62,235 nt of DNA from CAZDHT01 sp964505325 (lineage in GTDB: Bacteria > Planctomycetota > PUPC01): positions 1-62,235 of the forward strand of contig CAZDHT010000002.1 in the NCBI GenBank assembly GCA_964505325.1. The letters are read 5' to 3'. The translations under genes were made by a program, and so were the position numbers. A model generated the notes under the pieces. That model saw only the letters and a program-made list of their open reading frames with translations, was not told the origin of the DNA and searched no databases. This document shows, in pieces, positions 6,082 through 14,439 of this stretch (position 1 is the first letter of the stretch; each line of letters opens with the position of its first letter).

Positions 6082-8706
6082 ATGCGACCGCTTCTGGCCG
6101 CCGCAGTTGTCGTGAGTGGTGTCGTTCTTGCGGTTCCCTGCGCCGTGTCGGCCGGAGAAGACGGCAGGACGGTACTCGGGATCGGCAGCTACTGGCGCGT
6201 GTATGAAACGAAACGCGACATGGTCATCCCGCTTCAGGTGCTCAAGGAGGCCGATCCGAAAGCAACGAAGGAAAAAGTCTTTGGCCCCGATCTGAACACC
6301 GACCCGCCGCCAAACGGGTGGTTCAAGCCGGGCTTCGACGACTCGCGCTGGTTCCGCGCGCCAGGGCCGTTTTACGGCGGGGTCCGCGGTTGGGCTCGCG
6401 CCTATTCCGACAAAGGCGGCGCGCGCTTCTGCCTACGCGGGAAGTTCACGGTCAAGAGCCCTCAGGCGGTCAAGACCCTGACCCTCTCGCTACGCTATCG
6501 AGGCGGGTTCGTGGCCTACCTGAACGGCAAGGAGGCTTTCCGCCAACACCTCCCGGCGGGGCCGCTCGCGGCGGACGTGCCCGCGGCGCCGTATCCGAAG
6601 GACGCATACGTGGACGCCAAAGGCAAGATCCTGCCCGGCCTGTACCACGTGGACCGCCGCGTGAAGCAGGGCGAGAAGGACCTGAGCGGCCGTGTTGCCC
6701 GGCGCCAGCGGAGTTTCGGACCGGCCAGACTGCCGCTCGAGTTGCTGCGCGAAGGCGCCAACGTTCTCGCCATTGACCTTCGGCGCAGCGTCTTTCGGCC
6801 GGACGCGCTCAAGTGGTCGGGGCGCGAGCGGAACGCCTGGCCCCACCTCGAACTGTCGGAGTTGCACTTGGTCGCGGCAGGCAGCGGCATCGTCCCCAAC
6901 GTCGCCCGGCCGGACGGCGTTCAGGTCTGGAACCAGGACGTACACCGGGTGTTCTCCGTGGCGGAGTATGGCGACCCGCACGTGCCCCTGCGGCCCGTCC
7001 GTGTGGTCGGGGCGCGGAACGGCGTCTACTCAGCTCAGGTGGTGGTCGGGTCCACGTCGGCGATCAAAGGGCTCCAGGCGACCGTGACGGATCTCAAGCA
7101 CACGGATGGCCGCGGGCGCATCCCCGCATCGAGCGTCCGCGTGCGGTACGTCGGCCTGTCCACTTTGGGCATCTCGGGCAGCCACTCCGGCCTGGCACTT
7201 CCCGGCTGGCGCCCTGTTCCGGCGTTCGCCGTGCTGGTCGGCGACCCGCCGCGGGAGGTGAAGGCGGTGGCCCTGCCGACGGACCACCGCAAGCGGGCCG
7301 TGCTCGGCCTGCCGCCGCAGATGAAACCCGCCGCGGTTCAGCCGGTGTGGATCACGGTCCACGTTCCCGAGGACGCGCCGGCGGGCCAGTACAAGGGCAC
7401 CCTTGCCATCAGCGCCCAGGGCATCCGCAACGTGAATGTGCCGGTCGAGTTGGAGGTCATCGATCTGACGCTGCCGGACGTGGGTGATTTCCGCACGTTT
7501 ATCGCCGTCTACCAGTCGCCGGAATCGGTGGCCATTCAGTACGGTGTGCCGATGTGGTCCGAGAAACACTGGGCGCTCCTGGAGAAATCGTTCCAACTCC
7601 TGGGCTATCTGGGCAACCGGCTGTTGGTCATCCCGCTCGTGAACCGGACCGAGTTCGGCAATGACGAGTGCATGGTGCCGTGGATCAAACAGAAGAACGG
7701 GACCTTCGAGCACGACCTGACCGTACACGACCGCTACGTCAGGCTGGCCAGGAAGTACTGCAAGCTGCGGTTCATCTCCTACCAGGCATATCGCTCGCAC
7801 GGCTGGGGGCCGCCCAAGCCGGACAAGCCGACGTACGTGACCGTTGTCGATCCGGCCACCGGCGAACGGGAACCGATGCAGTTGCCCGCTTACGGCACGC
7901 CCGAGAGCAAGAAGCTCTTGAAGCCGCTGATGGACGCCGTCCGGAAGCGATTCGGAAAGGGAGAGATCGCCAACGGACCCAGGCCGGTTCTCGGGATCGC
8001 GCACGATGGCGGCGTGAACCGCACCGTCGTCGCCCACTTCAAGGAGCTGTTCCCTGAAGCGCAGTGGCACTACGGCGCCCACGGACGCCGGAACAGGTTC
8101 TACGGCTACGCGGAATACCTGTACGTGCCGCACGCCGTCCCGTCGCCGCGCCGCCAGCGCCGGTACGGCTGGAAGCCGAACCCCGGCGGCCTCGTGATCG
8201 TGATGAGCCAGAGAATACGGCTCCACGGGCAGTCGCCGATGGTGATGCGGACCATGGCCGAGCGGGCGCTCCTGCTCGGCGACAACGGCGCGGGGCGGAT
8301 GTGCCTGGACTACTGGCCGGTCAAGGGCAGCGCCAGGGTGATGATCCAGAGCCTCTACAGCCGCTGGCCGAAGTCCAGCGCCCACCAGCGCTCGCCGCAG
8401 ATCGGGTACCTCGCCTTCCCCGGCAAGGACGGCGCGACGTCGACCATCAAGCTCGAGATGCTGCGTGAGGGGCTGCAAGAGGCCGAAGCGCGGATCCTGA
8501 TCGAAGAAGCGGTGGTGAGGAAGAAGATTTCCGGGGCACTGGCGGCGAGGTGCCAGAGGCTCCTCGACAAGAGAACCGACCTTTGCCGGATTTCACACGG
8601 CAACCCGGAGCCTATCTGCTCCACGTATAACCTGGGCTGGCAGAAGCGGTCGGCGGACACGTACCGGCTCGCCGCGGAGGTGGTGCGGAAGCTGCATACA
8701 AGATAG
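6082..8706 (+). CDS. secreted DUF4091-like glycoside hydrolase domain protein
   Basis: An 874-residue exported protein with a Sec signal (about 1-25, ending AVSAGE). The N-terminal third includes a jelly-roll of the carbohydrate-binding type (RYRGGFVAYLNGKEAFR near 140-156). The C-terminal half resembles the DUF4091/DUF6067 glycoside-hydrolase-like (TIM-barrel) group, ending with the typical LEMLREGLQEAEARILIEEA helix. Substrate and catalytic residues cannot be named by eye. It is followed at 21 nt by a Gfo/Idh/MocA oxidoreductase, a pairing common in carbohydrate-degrading loci of this phylum. Family assignment at the fold level is fairly secure; activity is inferred. Confidence 0.75.
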   Translation: MRPLLAAAVVVSGVVLAVPCAVSAGEDGRTVLGIGSYWRVYETKRDMVIPLQVLKEADPKATKEKVFGPDLNTDPPPNGWFKPGFDDSRWFRAPGPFYGGVRGWARAYSDKGGARFCLRGKFTVKSPQAVKTLTLSLRYRGGFVAYLNGKEAFRQHLPAGPLAADVPAAPYPKDAYVDAKGKILPGLYHVDRRVKQGEKDLSGRVARRQRSFGPARLPLELLREGANVLAIDLRRSVFRPDALKWSGRERNAWPHLELSELHLVAAGSGIVPNVARPDGVQVWNQDVHRVFSVAEYGDPHVPLRPVRVVGARNGVYSAQVVVGSTSAIKGLQATVTDLKHTDGRGRIPASSVRVRYVGLSTLGISGSHSGLALPGWRPVPAFAVLVGDPPREVKAVALPTDHRKRAVLGLPPQMKPAAVQPVWITVHVPEDAPAGQYKGTLAISAQGIRNVNVPVELEVIDLTLPDVGDFRTFIAVYQSPESVAIQYGVPMWSEKHWALLEKSFQLLGYLGNRLLVIPLVNRTEFGNDECMVPWIKQKNGTFEHDLTVHDRYVRLARKYCKLRFISYQAYRSHGWGPPKPDKPTYVTVVDPATGEREPMQLPAYGTPESKKLLKPLMDAVRKRFGKGEIANGPRPVLGIAHDGGVNRTVVAHFKELFPEAQWHYGAHGRRNRFYGYAEYLYVPHAVPSPRRQRRYGWKPNPGGLVIVMSQRIRLHGQSPMVMRTMAERALLLGDNGAGRMCLDYWPVKGSARVMIQSLYSRWPKSSAHQRSPQIGYLAFPGKDGATSTIKLEMLREGLQEAEARILIEEAVVRKKISGALAARCQRLLDKRTDLCRISHGNPEPICSTYNLGWQKRSADTYRLAAEVVRKLHTR

Positions 8707-8727
8707 ATGTTTTTGAGGGGCGTGAGC

Positions 8728-9723
8728 ATGTCGAGCGAACTGCGGGCGTGCGTCATCGGCTGCACGGGCGGCTGGTATCAGAAGATTCATCACCCTTCGC
8801 TTCAGCGCCTCGCTGGGCGCGTGCGACTGGCGGCGGGCACGTCGCGCGACGCCGCGCGCCGCAGGAGAATCACGGAGGAAATGGGCTTCGACAAGGCTTA
8901 TGCCGGCATCGACGAGATGCTGGACCGCGAGAAGCCGGACTTCGTCTTCATCTCCGTCAAGCCCACCGAGACGGCCGACATGGCCTGCAGGGTGCTCGAA
9001 CGGAAGATTCCGGTCATCATGGAGAAACCGGCGGGCAAAGACCCCAAAGACGGCCGGAAGGTCCTGGCGGCGGCCGAAGCGGCGGGCGTGCCCAACATGG
9101 TCGCCTTCAACCGGCGGCACAACCCGTTCCTCGTCCGCGCGAAGCAACTGGCCAAGGAGCGAGGCGGCATCTCCCACTACGTGGGCGAATGGATGCGCCA
9201 CGACGTGCGGGCACCCCGCGCGATGATGGGCTCGGCACTGCACATGGTCGACGCGATCCGCTTCCTGGCGGGCGATGTCGCTTCCTTCAGCGGCGTCGGC
9301 AGCGCCACCCGCTACTTCGACGACGCGATGATGGCGTCGAGCTTCTACCTGACGTTCGAGAGCGGCGCCATCGGCACCCTCTCACATAACGTCCGAACCG
9401 GCCGGGCTTACGAGCGCTACCGCATCCACGCGGAGAACTGGACCGTCACGGTGAGCAACCCCCCGCCGGGCCGGTTCGACAGCCGCCTGTACATGGAGGT
9501 CGAGTCGGGCGACCGGCTGATCGAGCGCGTTACAGTCGAGACCCTGACGCCCGAGCAGCGCTGCGCCCACTACACCCAGGGCTTCTGGCAGGAGACCGAG
9601 CACTTCGTGGAATGCCTGGAGAAGGGCGCCGAACCTACCCCCAGCGTTGCCGAGGCGGTCAAGTCGATGGAACTGGCGCAGGACCTGCTCCGCGCCGTCG
9701 CGCCGCCGGAGCAGATCGGCTAG
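8728..9723 (+). CDS. Gfo/Idh/MocA family oxidoreductase
   Basis: A 331-residue NAD(P)-dependent sugar dehydrogenase-type protein. The N-terminal Rossmann domain begins RACVIGCTGGWYQKIHHPSL (a variant GxGxxG). It has the family signature EKPAGKDPKDGRKVLAAAE near 100 and a C-terminal alpha/beta domain with HMVDAIRFLAGD. I start at ATG 8728 because GAGGGG lies 7 nt upstream; the in-frame ATG at 8707 directly abuts the previous stop region and has no Shine-Dalgarno. Substrate unknown, probably a sugar or inositol-like alcohol given the glycosidase upstream. Its stop codon overlaps the convergent serC stop in the palindrome CTAG (9720-9723). Confidence 0.9.
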   Translation: MSSELRACVIGCTGGWYQKIHHPSLQRLAGRVRLAAGTSRDAARRRRITEEMGFDKAYAGIDEMLDREKPDFVFISVKPTETADMACRVLERKIPVIMEKPAGKDPKDGRKVLAAAEAAGVPNMVAFNRRHNPFLVRAKQLAKERGGISHYVGEWMRHDVRAPRAMMGSALHMVDAIRFLAGDVASFSGVGSATRYFDDAMMASSFYLTFESGAIGTLSHNVRTGRAYERYRIHAENWTVTVSNPPPGRFDSRLYMEVESGDRLIERVTVETLTPEQRCAHYTQGFWQETEHFVECLEKGAEPTPSVAEAVKSMELAQDLLRAVAPPEQIG

Positions 9724-10805
9724 TTTGCTTTCCTGAAGTCTTCCATGAACTGAGCGACTCGTTGCGCGCCGTCGAGCGGCATGGCGTTGTACAGCGAGAC
9801 ACGGATCCCGCCCACGCTGCGGTGCCCCTTGAGTCCGACAAGGCCCGCCTCCTTGGCCTCGGCAATGAGTTTCTTTTCGAGGTCTTCGGAGGGCAGGCGA
9901 AGGGTGACGTTCATCCAACTCCGGCTGCGCGGCTCGACGGTGCCTTTGAAATACTCGGGATACGCATCGAGCAAGGCGTACACCGCGTCCTTTTTCGCGC
10001 GGTTCACTTCCTCAACGGCTTCGAGACCGCCCTGGTCCATGAACCATTCGAGGACCAGCCTGACCACGTACACGCCAAAGACCGGCGGCGTGTTGAACGT
10101 CGAATTCTTCTCCGTGTGGGTGCGGTAGTCGAGCATGGTGGGCAGCCCGTCCCGGCACCGGTCGAGCAGGTCCTTCCGGATCACGACCATGGTCACGCCG
10201 GCGGGGCCGAGGTTCTTCTGGGCGCCGGCATAGATCAACGAGAACGTGGAGAAGTCCACCCGGCGTGAACAGATGTCGGACGACATGTCAGCAATGAGCG
10301 GAACATCGCCGGTGTCGGGGAACACCTGATACTGGGTGCCCTTGATCGTGTTGTTGGAGGTGATGTGCAGGTACGCGGCGTCATCGGGATAATGGATGTC
10401 TGCGGGCCTGGGAATCGACCGGTAATCGGTATTCTCGGATGAGGCCGCGATGTGGACGTCGCCGATCTTCCTGGCTTCCTTGATGGCTTTGGCCGACCAG
10501 GCCCCGGTGTCCGCATAGGCCGCGGTCTCGCCCTCGTGGAGGAAGTTCAGCGGGACCATCGCAAACTGGGTCGATGCGCCGCCGCCGAGAAAGAGGACCT
10601 GGTAATCGTTCCCCAGCCCCATTAATTCCCTCGCCAGGGCCATGGCCGCGGCATTGATCTCCTCGAATTCGGGCGAACGGTGGGAGATTTCCATCACCGA
10701 CATGCCCGTGCCCCTGTAATCCAGAAGCTCCTCCCGGACGGTCTCCAGGACGCTGAGCGGAAGGGTTGAAGGGCCGGGGTTGAAGTTGAACACCCTGTCA
10801 GCCAT
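9720..10805 (-). CDS. serC: phosphoserine aminotransferase
   Basis: A 361-residue PLP enzyme converting 3-phosphohydroxypyruvate and glutamate to phosphoserine. Signatures: NFNPGPSTLPLSVLE at the N-terminus, GGGASTQFAMVPLNFL near 73-88 and the PLP-lysine context YAGAQKNLGPAG near 190-203. C-terminal GHRSVGGIRVSLYNAMP is typical. It also acts in pyridoxal phosphate synthesis; pdxA is elsewhere in this window. It is the last of three minus-strand genes (D-hydroxyacid dehydrogenase, serA-like, serC) with spacings of 23 and 27 nt. A GAGGGTGG Shine-Dalgarno precedes the ATG. Length is normal for the family. Confidence 0.95.
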   Translation of the reverse strand: MADRVFNFNPGPSTLPLSVLETVREELLDYRGTGMSVMEISHRSPEFEEINAAAMALARELMGLGNDYQVLFLGGGASTQFAMVPLNFLHEGETAAYADTGAWSAKAIKEARKIGDVHIAASSENTDYRSIPRPADIHYPDDAAYLHITSNNTIKGTQYQVFPDTGDVPLIADMSSDICSRRVDFSTFSLIYAGAQKNLGPAGVTMVVIRKDLLDRCRDGLPTMLDYRTHTEKNSTFNTPPVFGVYVVRLVLEWFMDQGGLEAVEEVNRAKKDAVYALLDAYPEYFKGTVEPRSRSWMNVTLRLPSEDLEKKLIAEAKEAGLVGLKGHRSVGGIRVSLYNAMPLDGAQRVAQFMEDFRKAN

Positions 10806-10832
10806 TGTGCCACCCTCACAAAAAGGTCAACC

Positions 10833-11723
10833 TTATCTGCCCTCGAGATATTCGCCGATGATGCGACTGACGATTTCTCCGACCCGCGACTGGTTTTCGG
10901 CGGTGGAGCCGCCGATGTGCGGCGTCATCAGGACGTTGGGCGCAGCCATCAACGGCGAGTTCTCCGGCGGATCGGAATACCAGACGTCGTTCCCGAAGCC
11001 CGCCAGCTTGCCGTTCCTCAGCGCCCTGGCCACGTCTTCCTCCACGATGACCCTGCCCCGGCTGGTGTTGATCAGGAACGCACCGTCTTTGAAATCCTTC
11101 AGCGTTTCCCTGTTGATGATTCCTTCCGTCTCGCCGGTCAGCGGCATGTGCAGCGAGACGTAATCCGAGATGTTCAGCACGCCCCTCATCGAGCCCAGCA
11201 TCTCGGCGTAAGGGCTGGTCCGCGTGCGCGGGTTGAAGCCGACGGCGCGCATGTCAAAGGCCAGCGCGCGCTTCGCAAGTTCGTTGCCTATGCGCCCGAC
11301 GCCCAGGATGCCGAGGGTCTTTCCGCGCAACTCGGTGCGCGTCAGCTCCTTCTTCAGCCATTTCCCCTCGTGCATGGAGTGGTCGGCCTCCACGACGTGA
11401 TTGGTGACGGCGATCATCAGGGTGAACGCCAGTTCGGCGACGGCGGTGGCCGGGGCCTCCGGGGTGTTGCGCACGGCGATACCCTTTCCCAGGGCGTAAG
11501 GCCGGTCAACGTTGTCCAGCCCGACGCCGCCTCGGATGATCAGCTTCAAGTTGGGAGCAGAGTCGATATACTCCCTGGTAACTTTGGTTTTGCTGCGGAC
11601 GACGACCACCTCGGCCTCCGGCAGCCTGCCCTTGTCGTCGGTTACCTCGCCGTACCCCGAGAGCTTGTCCGGCAGGTCGGGCGCGAGGGGGTCGGAGATC
11701 AGGATCACCTTCTTGCCTGCCAT
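10833..11723 (-). CDS. SerA-like D-3-phosphoglycerate dehydrogenase (short form)
   Basis: A 296-residue D-isomer-specific 2-hydroxyacid dehydrogenase. It has the NAD motif GILGVGRIGNELAKR, the catalytic Arg in NTSRGRVIVEED, an acidic residue in the DVWYSDPPE loop and the catalytic His in TPHIGGSTAENQ. It lacks the C-terminal ACT/allosteric domain of long SerA, so serine feedback is not expected. Its place directly before serC supports phosphoglycerate oxidation as the first step of serine synthesis. I start at ATG 11723, which has GAGAGGTG about 9 nt upstream; a GTG at 11735 is an alternative adding four residues. Confidence 0.88.
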   Translation of the reverse strand: MAGKKVILISDPLAPDLPDKLSGYGEVTDDKGRLPEAEVVVVRSKTKVTREYIDSAPNLKLIIRGGVGLDNVDRPYALGKGIAVRNTPEAPATAVAELAFTLMIAVTNHVVEADHSMHEGKWLKKELTRTELRGKTLGILGVGRIGNELAKRALAFDMRAVGFNPRTRTSPYAEMLGSMRGVLNISDYVSLHMPLTGETEGIINRETLKDFKDGAFLINTSRGRVIVEEDVARALRNGKLAGFGNDVWYSDPPENSPLMAAPNVLMTPHIGGSTAENQSRVGEIVSRIIGEYLEGR

Positions 11724-11746
11724 GGGCGTTCGCACCTCTCATGTGA

Positions 11747-12703
11747 TTAGTTGACGACGTTCATCGGGCTGCCGGCGATGAACGCCGCCACGTTGTCGGC
11801 GGTGGTTTTCATCAGCCGCTGTCGCGCGGCGAGCGATGCCCACGCGATGTGCGGCGTCACAATACAGTTCTTTGCCGTCAGCAGCGCGCTGTCGGCCGGG
11901 ATCGGCTCGGACACGACGACGTCGGCCGCCGCGCCGGCGATGCGGCCGTCGTTCAGCGCGTCCGCCAGGTCCTGCTCGACCACCAGTCCGCCCCGCGCCG
12001 CGTTGATGAAGAACGCGTCGGGCTTCATCCGGCTGAGAAGCTCCGAGTTCACCATCCCAGCGTTCGCCGCGGTGCGCGGGCAGTGAAGGCTGACCACGTC
12101 CGCCTCGGCAAAGAGATCAGGGATCGTCCGCCACGCGAACGGTTCGTAGTCGGGCGGGTCGACTTCGCGAATATCGTTCGCCAAGACGTCCATCCCGAAG
12201 GCGTGCGCGAGTTCGCCTACGCGGCGGCCGATGCGGCCGAACCCCACGATCCCCATCCGTCTGCCCTCCAGCTCGATCAGCGGCGTCTTCCAGAACGCAA
12301 AGTCCATCGAGCTGGACCACTCGCCCGCCTTGACCGCCTGATCGTGCAGCGCGACGTGAAGACATAGCTCCAGGAGCAGGGCGAACACATGCTGCGCCAC
12401 GGAGTTGGTGCTGTACACCGGCACGTTCGACACCGGGATGTTGTGTTGCCGCGCCGCCTCGACATCGACGATGTTGTGCCCCGTCGCCAGCACCGAGATG
12501 AAACGCAGCTTGGGGAGCTGGCCAAGTGTTTCCGCCGAAAGGGGCGTCTTGTTCGTCAGGATGATTTCCGCGTCGCGGGCCCGCGCCAAGATCTCGTCAT
12601 CCGGCGTGCGGTCGTAGACCGTGAGTTTGCCCAACTCCGCAACTTCATCCCACGGATTATCACCCGGATTCAGCACGGAGCCATCGAGCACAACGATTCG
12701 CAT
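11747..12703 (-). CDS. D-2-hydroxyacid dehydrogenase (glycerate/phosphoglycerate type)
   Basis: A 318-residue NAD-dependent dehydrogenase of the same superfamily as its neighbour but clearly distinct. Motifs: GIVGFGRIGRRVGELA, the catalytic Arg in NAARGGLVVEQDL, and TPHIAWAS with the catalytic His. The substrate-binding segment VLATGHNIVDVEAARQHNIPVSN resembles hydroxypyruvate (glycerate) reductases. The start at 12703 is set by GGGAGGG 6 nt upstream; the frame is open further, but that stretch contains the divergent promoter region. First gene of the ddh/serA-like/serC operon. Possible roles are glycerate or hydroxypyruvate interconversion; which one cannot be told from sequence alone. Confidence 0.88.
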   Translation of the reverse strand: MRIVVLDGSVLNPGDNPWDEVAELGKLTVYDRTPDDEILARARDAEIILTNKTPLSAETLGQLPKLRFISVLATGHNIVDVEAARQHNIPVSNVPVYSTNSVAQHVFALLLELCLHVALHDQAVKAGEWSSSMDFAFWKTPLIELEGRRMGIVGFGRIGRRVGELAHAFGMDVLANDIREVDPPDYEPFAWRTIPDLFAEADVVSLHCPRTAANAGMVNSELLSRMKPDAFFINAARGGLVVEQDLADALNDGRIAGAAADVVVSEPIPADSALLTAKNCIVTPHIAWASLAARQRLMKTTADNVAAFIAGSPMNVVN

Positions 12704-12741
12704 GAATCCCTCCCTTGTGTGCCGCATCCGTCGGGGAAACG

Positions 12742-12770
12742 AATATATCGTATTTGGGCGCACGAGGCAA
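12742..12770 (-). promoter_or_regulatory. sigma-70-like promoter for the ddh/serA-like/serC operon
   Basis: Minus strand: TTGCCT (12770-12765), 17 bp spacer, TATATT (12747-12742). The leader is about 32 nt. It is divergent from the promoter at 12817-12845. Confidence 0.55.
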
Positions 12771-12816
12771 CAGCAGGCGAGCCCGAACCCAAGTCCCCCG
12801 GCGGCCGGCGGCGGGC

Positions 12817-12845
12817 TTGACAGCGCTCGGACAGACCGATAGAGT
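12817..12845 (+). promoter_or_regulatory. sigma-70-like promoter for the M55 peptidase gene
   Basis: Consensus TTGACA (12817-12822), 17 bp spacer, TAGAGT (12840-12845). The leader to the ATG at 12895 is about 43 nt. Confidence 0.6.
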
Positions 12846-12894
12846 ATGTCGCAAGCACGACATCCGGCAGCCGCCAGAATCAAGGGGATGGGAT

Positions 12895-13674
12895 ATGCAA
12901 GAACTGAAGATTTACATCTCGGTGGATTTCGAAGGCGCGGCTTGCGTGGTGAGCGAACCCGGCAAGACACTGAGCGACAGCCGTTTGTACGAGGAGACGC
13001 AGCGGATCGTCACCGCCGAGGCGAACGCAGCGATCGAGGGCTCCCTGGCGGCGGGAGCCACCGAGGTGCTCGTGAACGACGCCCACGACGGCGGGGTCTG
13101 CATGCTGCACGAGCAGATTCACCCCGAGGCCAAGATCCTGCTCGGCACTCCGAGGCCGCGGCGGTTTCTGGGCCTGGACTCGTCTTTCGCGGGCGTGATG
13201 CTCGTGGCTTACCACCCGATGGCCGGCGTGGAGAAGGGGGTCCTGTCTCACAGCTATTCCGGCGCCGCCATTCAGCACATATGGCTCAACGGCCGCAAGA
13301 TCGGCGAAATGGGGTTCGACGGCGCGTGCGCCGGGGCCTTCGATGTGCCGGTCATTCTGGTCTCGAGTTGCGCCGAGGGATGCCGGGAAGCCGAGGAGTT
13401 CTTGGGCGACGTCGAGACGGTCATCACCAAGTGGGGGCTCTCTCGCAACGCGGCGATCTCGCTGTCGCCCGCCAAGGCCCGCGAGCAGATCCGTGCCGCC
13501 GCCGAGCGTGCCTGTGAGCGGACCGCCGAGTTCAAACCGTACAAGGTGGACCCGCCCTACGAAATGAAGACCGAGTACAAGTACGAGTCGTACGTTGATG
13601 GGAAGCGGGGCGGCGAGCGTCTCGACGCGCGGACCTATGTGAAGCGGTCGGACAGCCTGTTCGATTTGCTGTGA
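12895..13674 (+). CDS. M55 family D-aminopeptidase (DppA-like)
   Basis: A 259-residue zinc peptidase like Bacillus DppA, which removes D-amino acids from short peptides derived from the cell wall. Visible metal and active-site candidates are Asp11 and Glu13 (SVDFEG), Asp62/His64 (NDAHDGG), His107 (AYHPMAG), His119 (SHSYSG) and Glu138 (IGEMGFDG), in the family order. No signal peptide, so cytosolic; DppA forms a decamer. The ATG at 12895 sits behind AAGGGGATGGG and a good promoter lies upstream. Monocistronic, divergent from the hydroxyacid dehydrogenase operon. Role is probably D-peptide recycling. Confidence 0.92.
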   Translation: MQELKIYISVDFEGAACVVSEPGKTLSDSRLYEETQRIVTAEANAAIEGSLAAGATEVLVNDAHDGGVCMLHEQIHPEAKILLGTPRPRRFLGLDSSFAGVMLVAYHPMAGVEKGVLSHSYSGAAIQHIWLNGRKIGEMGFDGACAGAFDVPVILVSSCAEGCREAEEFLGDVETVITKWGLSRNAAISLSPAKAREQIRAAAERACERTAEFKPYKVDPPYEMKTEYKYESYVDGKRGGERLDARTYVKRSDSLFDLL

Positions 13675-14053
13675 ATTACCAGGGAAGAAGGAGGAAACAG
13701 TCCAGGCGCAATGTTCGCATTTCGGCGATTTTTTTGTTGAAGAACCTGGCGCGGGCGTTTATACTTTGTACGCGGATTGTTCGATTGTTTTGTGGGGTGC
13801 CGGAGGCGAGCATAGCGGGCCGGCTTTTGCCGGCCGAGTGTGCAGGGGAACGGGGGATTCTGACCGTTTCAGCGCCGGTCCTCTGCGGCGTAACAGAGCG
13901 CCCACCCTTCGAAGATTCGCGGAGACCCGCAGCGTGTGCCGCGGGTTGAAGGAAGAGCGGAAAGGGCCTTAGCGCCATCAGCATGTTGTCACGGCGTTCC
14001 TGGGGCCGTTCGTGGACTCGTTCTTTTTTTCAGTTCTTTTGAGGAGATGTGGG
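13675..14053 (+). other. long untranslated leader region before the small lipoprotein gene
   Basis: No gene recognised in 379 bp. It contains a promoter (13737-13765), a perfect 7-bp hairpin GGCCGGC-TTTT-GCCGGCC (13818-13835), a smaller stem ACGGC (13991-13995)/GCCGT (14005-14009) and, 11 nt later, a T-rich tract (14021-14030). The last two together look like a weak attenuator in the roughly 280-nt leader of the gene at 14054. Confidence 0.4.
13737..13765 (+). promoter_or_regulatory. sigma-70-like promoter upstream of the small lipoprotein
   Basis: TTGAAG (13737-13742), 17 bp spacer, TATACT (13760-13765). The predicted transcript begins near 13772 and would carry a leader of about 280 nt. 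Confidence 0.6.
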
Positions 14054-14176
14054 ATGAAGGCCATTTTGCTGATCGCATTGGTGGTGGCCAGTTGCACCTT
14101 CGCCGGGTGTGACAAGAAGAAGCAAACGAAGCCGAAGCCGAAGCCGCCCGTCACCTCGCCCCCCGCCAAGACTTAG
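14054..14176 (+). CDS. small lysine/proline-rich lipoprotein (40 residues)
   Basis: A 40-residue ORF from ATG 14054 to TAG 14176. The n-region Lys2 is followed by a hydrophobic stretch AILLIALVVASCTF and a lipobox-like FAGC (Cys19). The mature part is DKKKQTKPKPKPPVTSPPAK, positively charged and Pro-rich, as in small outer-membrane or peptidoglycan-associated lipoproteins. GAGGAG (14041-14046) lies 7 nt before the ATG, an ideal Shine-Dalgarno, and a good promoter lies further upstream. It is too short for most gene callers. No family recognised; function unknown. Codon use is ordinary. Confidence 0.7.
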   Translation: MKAILLIALVVASCTFAGCDKKKQTKPKPKPPVTSPPAKT

Positions 14177-14439
14177 TCAACCGGGACGTCGGGGTAGTTT
14201 GGACGGAAAGAAGGGCTTCAAGCGTAGGACCTCTACGGGTCCTTGCGTAGAGATTGTTCGCCTGTGAACCAGCCGTCTTCGGACGGCTGGTTCGCGGAGC
14301 GGTTCGAGAGAACCAAAGGGGCAGAGCACTGGCTCTGTCTCTCTTGGTCGAGGTCTCGGATCACCGAATGGGGATTCCCTATTCGATGCTCTCCGGGGCC
14401 TGAACGGCTTGAGTGCGCGGTCACTTCCGCAGGTCTGCC
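14177..14439. ncRNA. candidate structured RNA: array of hairpins with alternative folds
   Basis: At least five stems in 160 nt. (1) AGGACC (14226-14231)/GGTCCT (14238-14243). (2) A mutually exclusive stem CTCTACG (14231-14237)/CGTAGAG (14246-14252). (3) A perfect 12-bp stem GAACCAGCCGTC (14266-14277)/GACGGCTGGTTC (14282-14293) with a TTCG loop. (4) GGTTC (14301-14305)/GAACC (14310-14314) closing a GAGA loop. (5) CAGAGC (14322-14327)/GCTCTG (14332-14337). (6) A 9-bp stem with one G-T pair at 14365-14385. UUCG and GNRA-type loops favour RNA function. It lies after the lipoprotein gene on plus and after the CPBP gene on minus, so it could be a structured RNA or a two-way terminator. No T-tract follows the stems. 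Orientation is undecided. Confidence 0.4.

Noticed and set aside
13671..13984. Small open frames of about 70-100 codons on both strands after the M55 peptidase
   Set aside because: No Shine-Dalgarno, no motif and an overlapping promoter plus hairpin; better explained as untranslated leader.
14266..14293. A 12-bp hairpin with TTCG loop as a simple rho-independent terminator
   Set aside because: No T-tract follows on either strand, and it is one of several stems; kept as part of a structured region instead.
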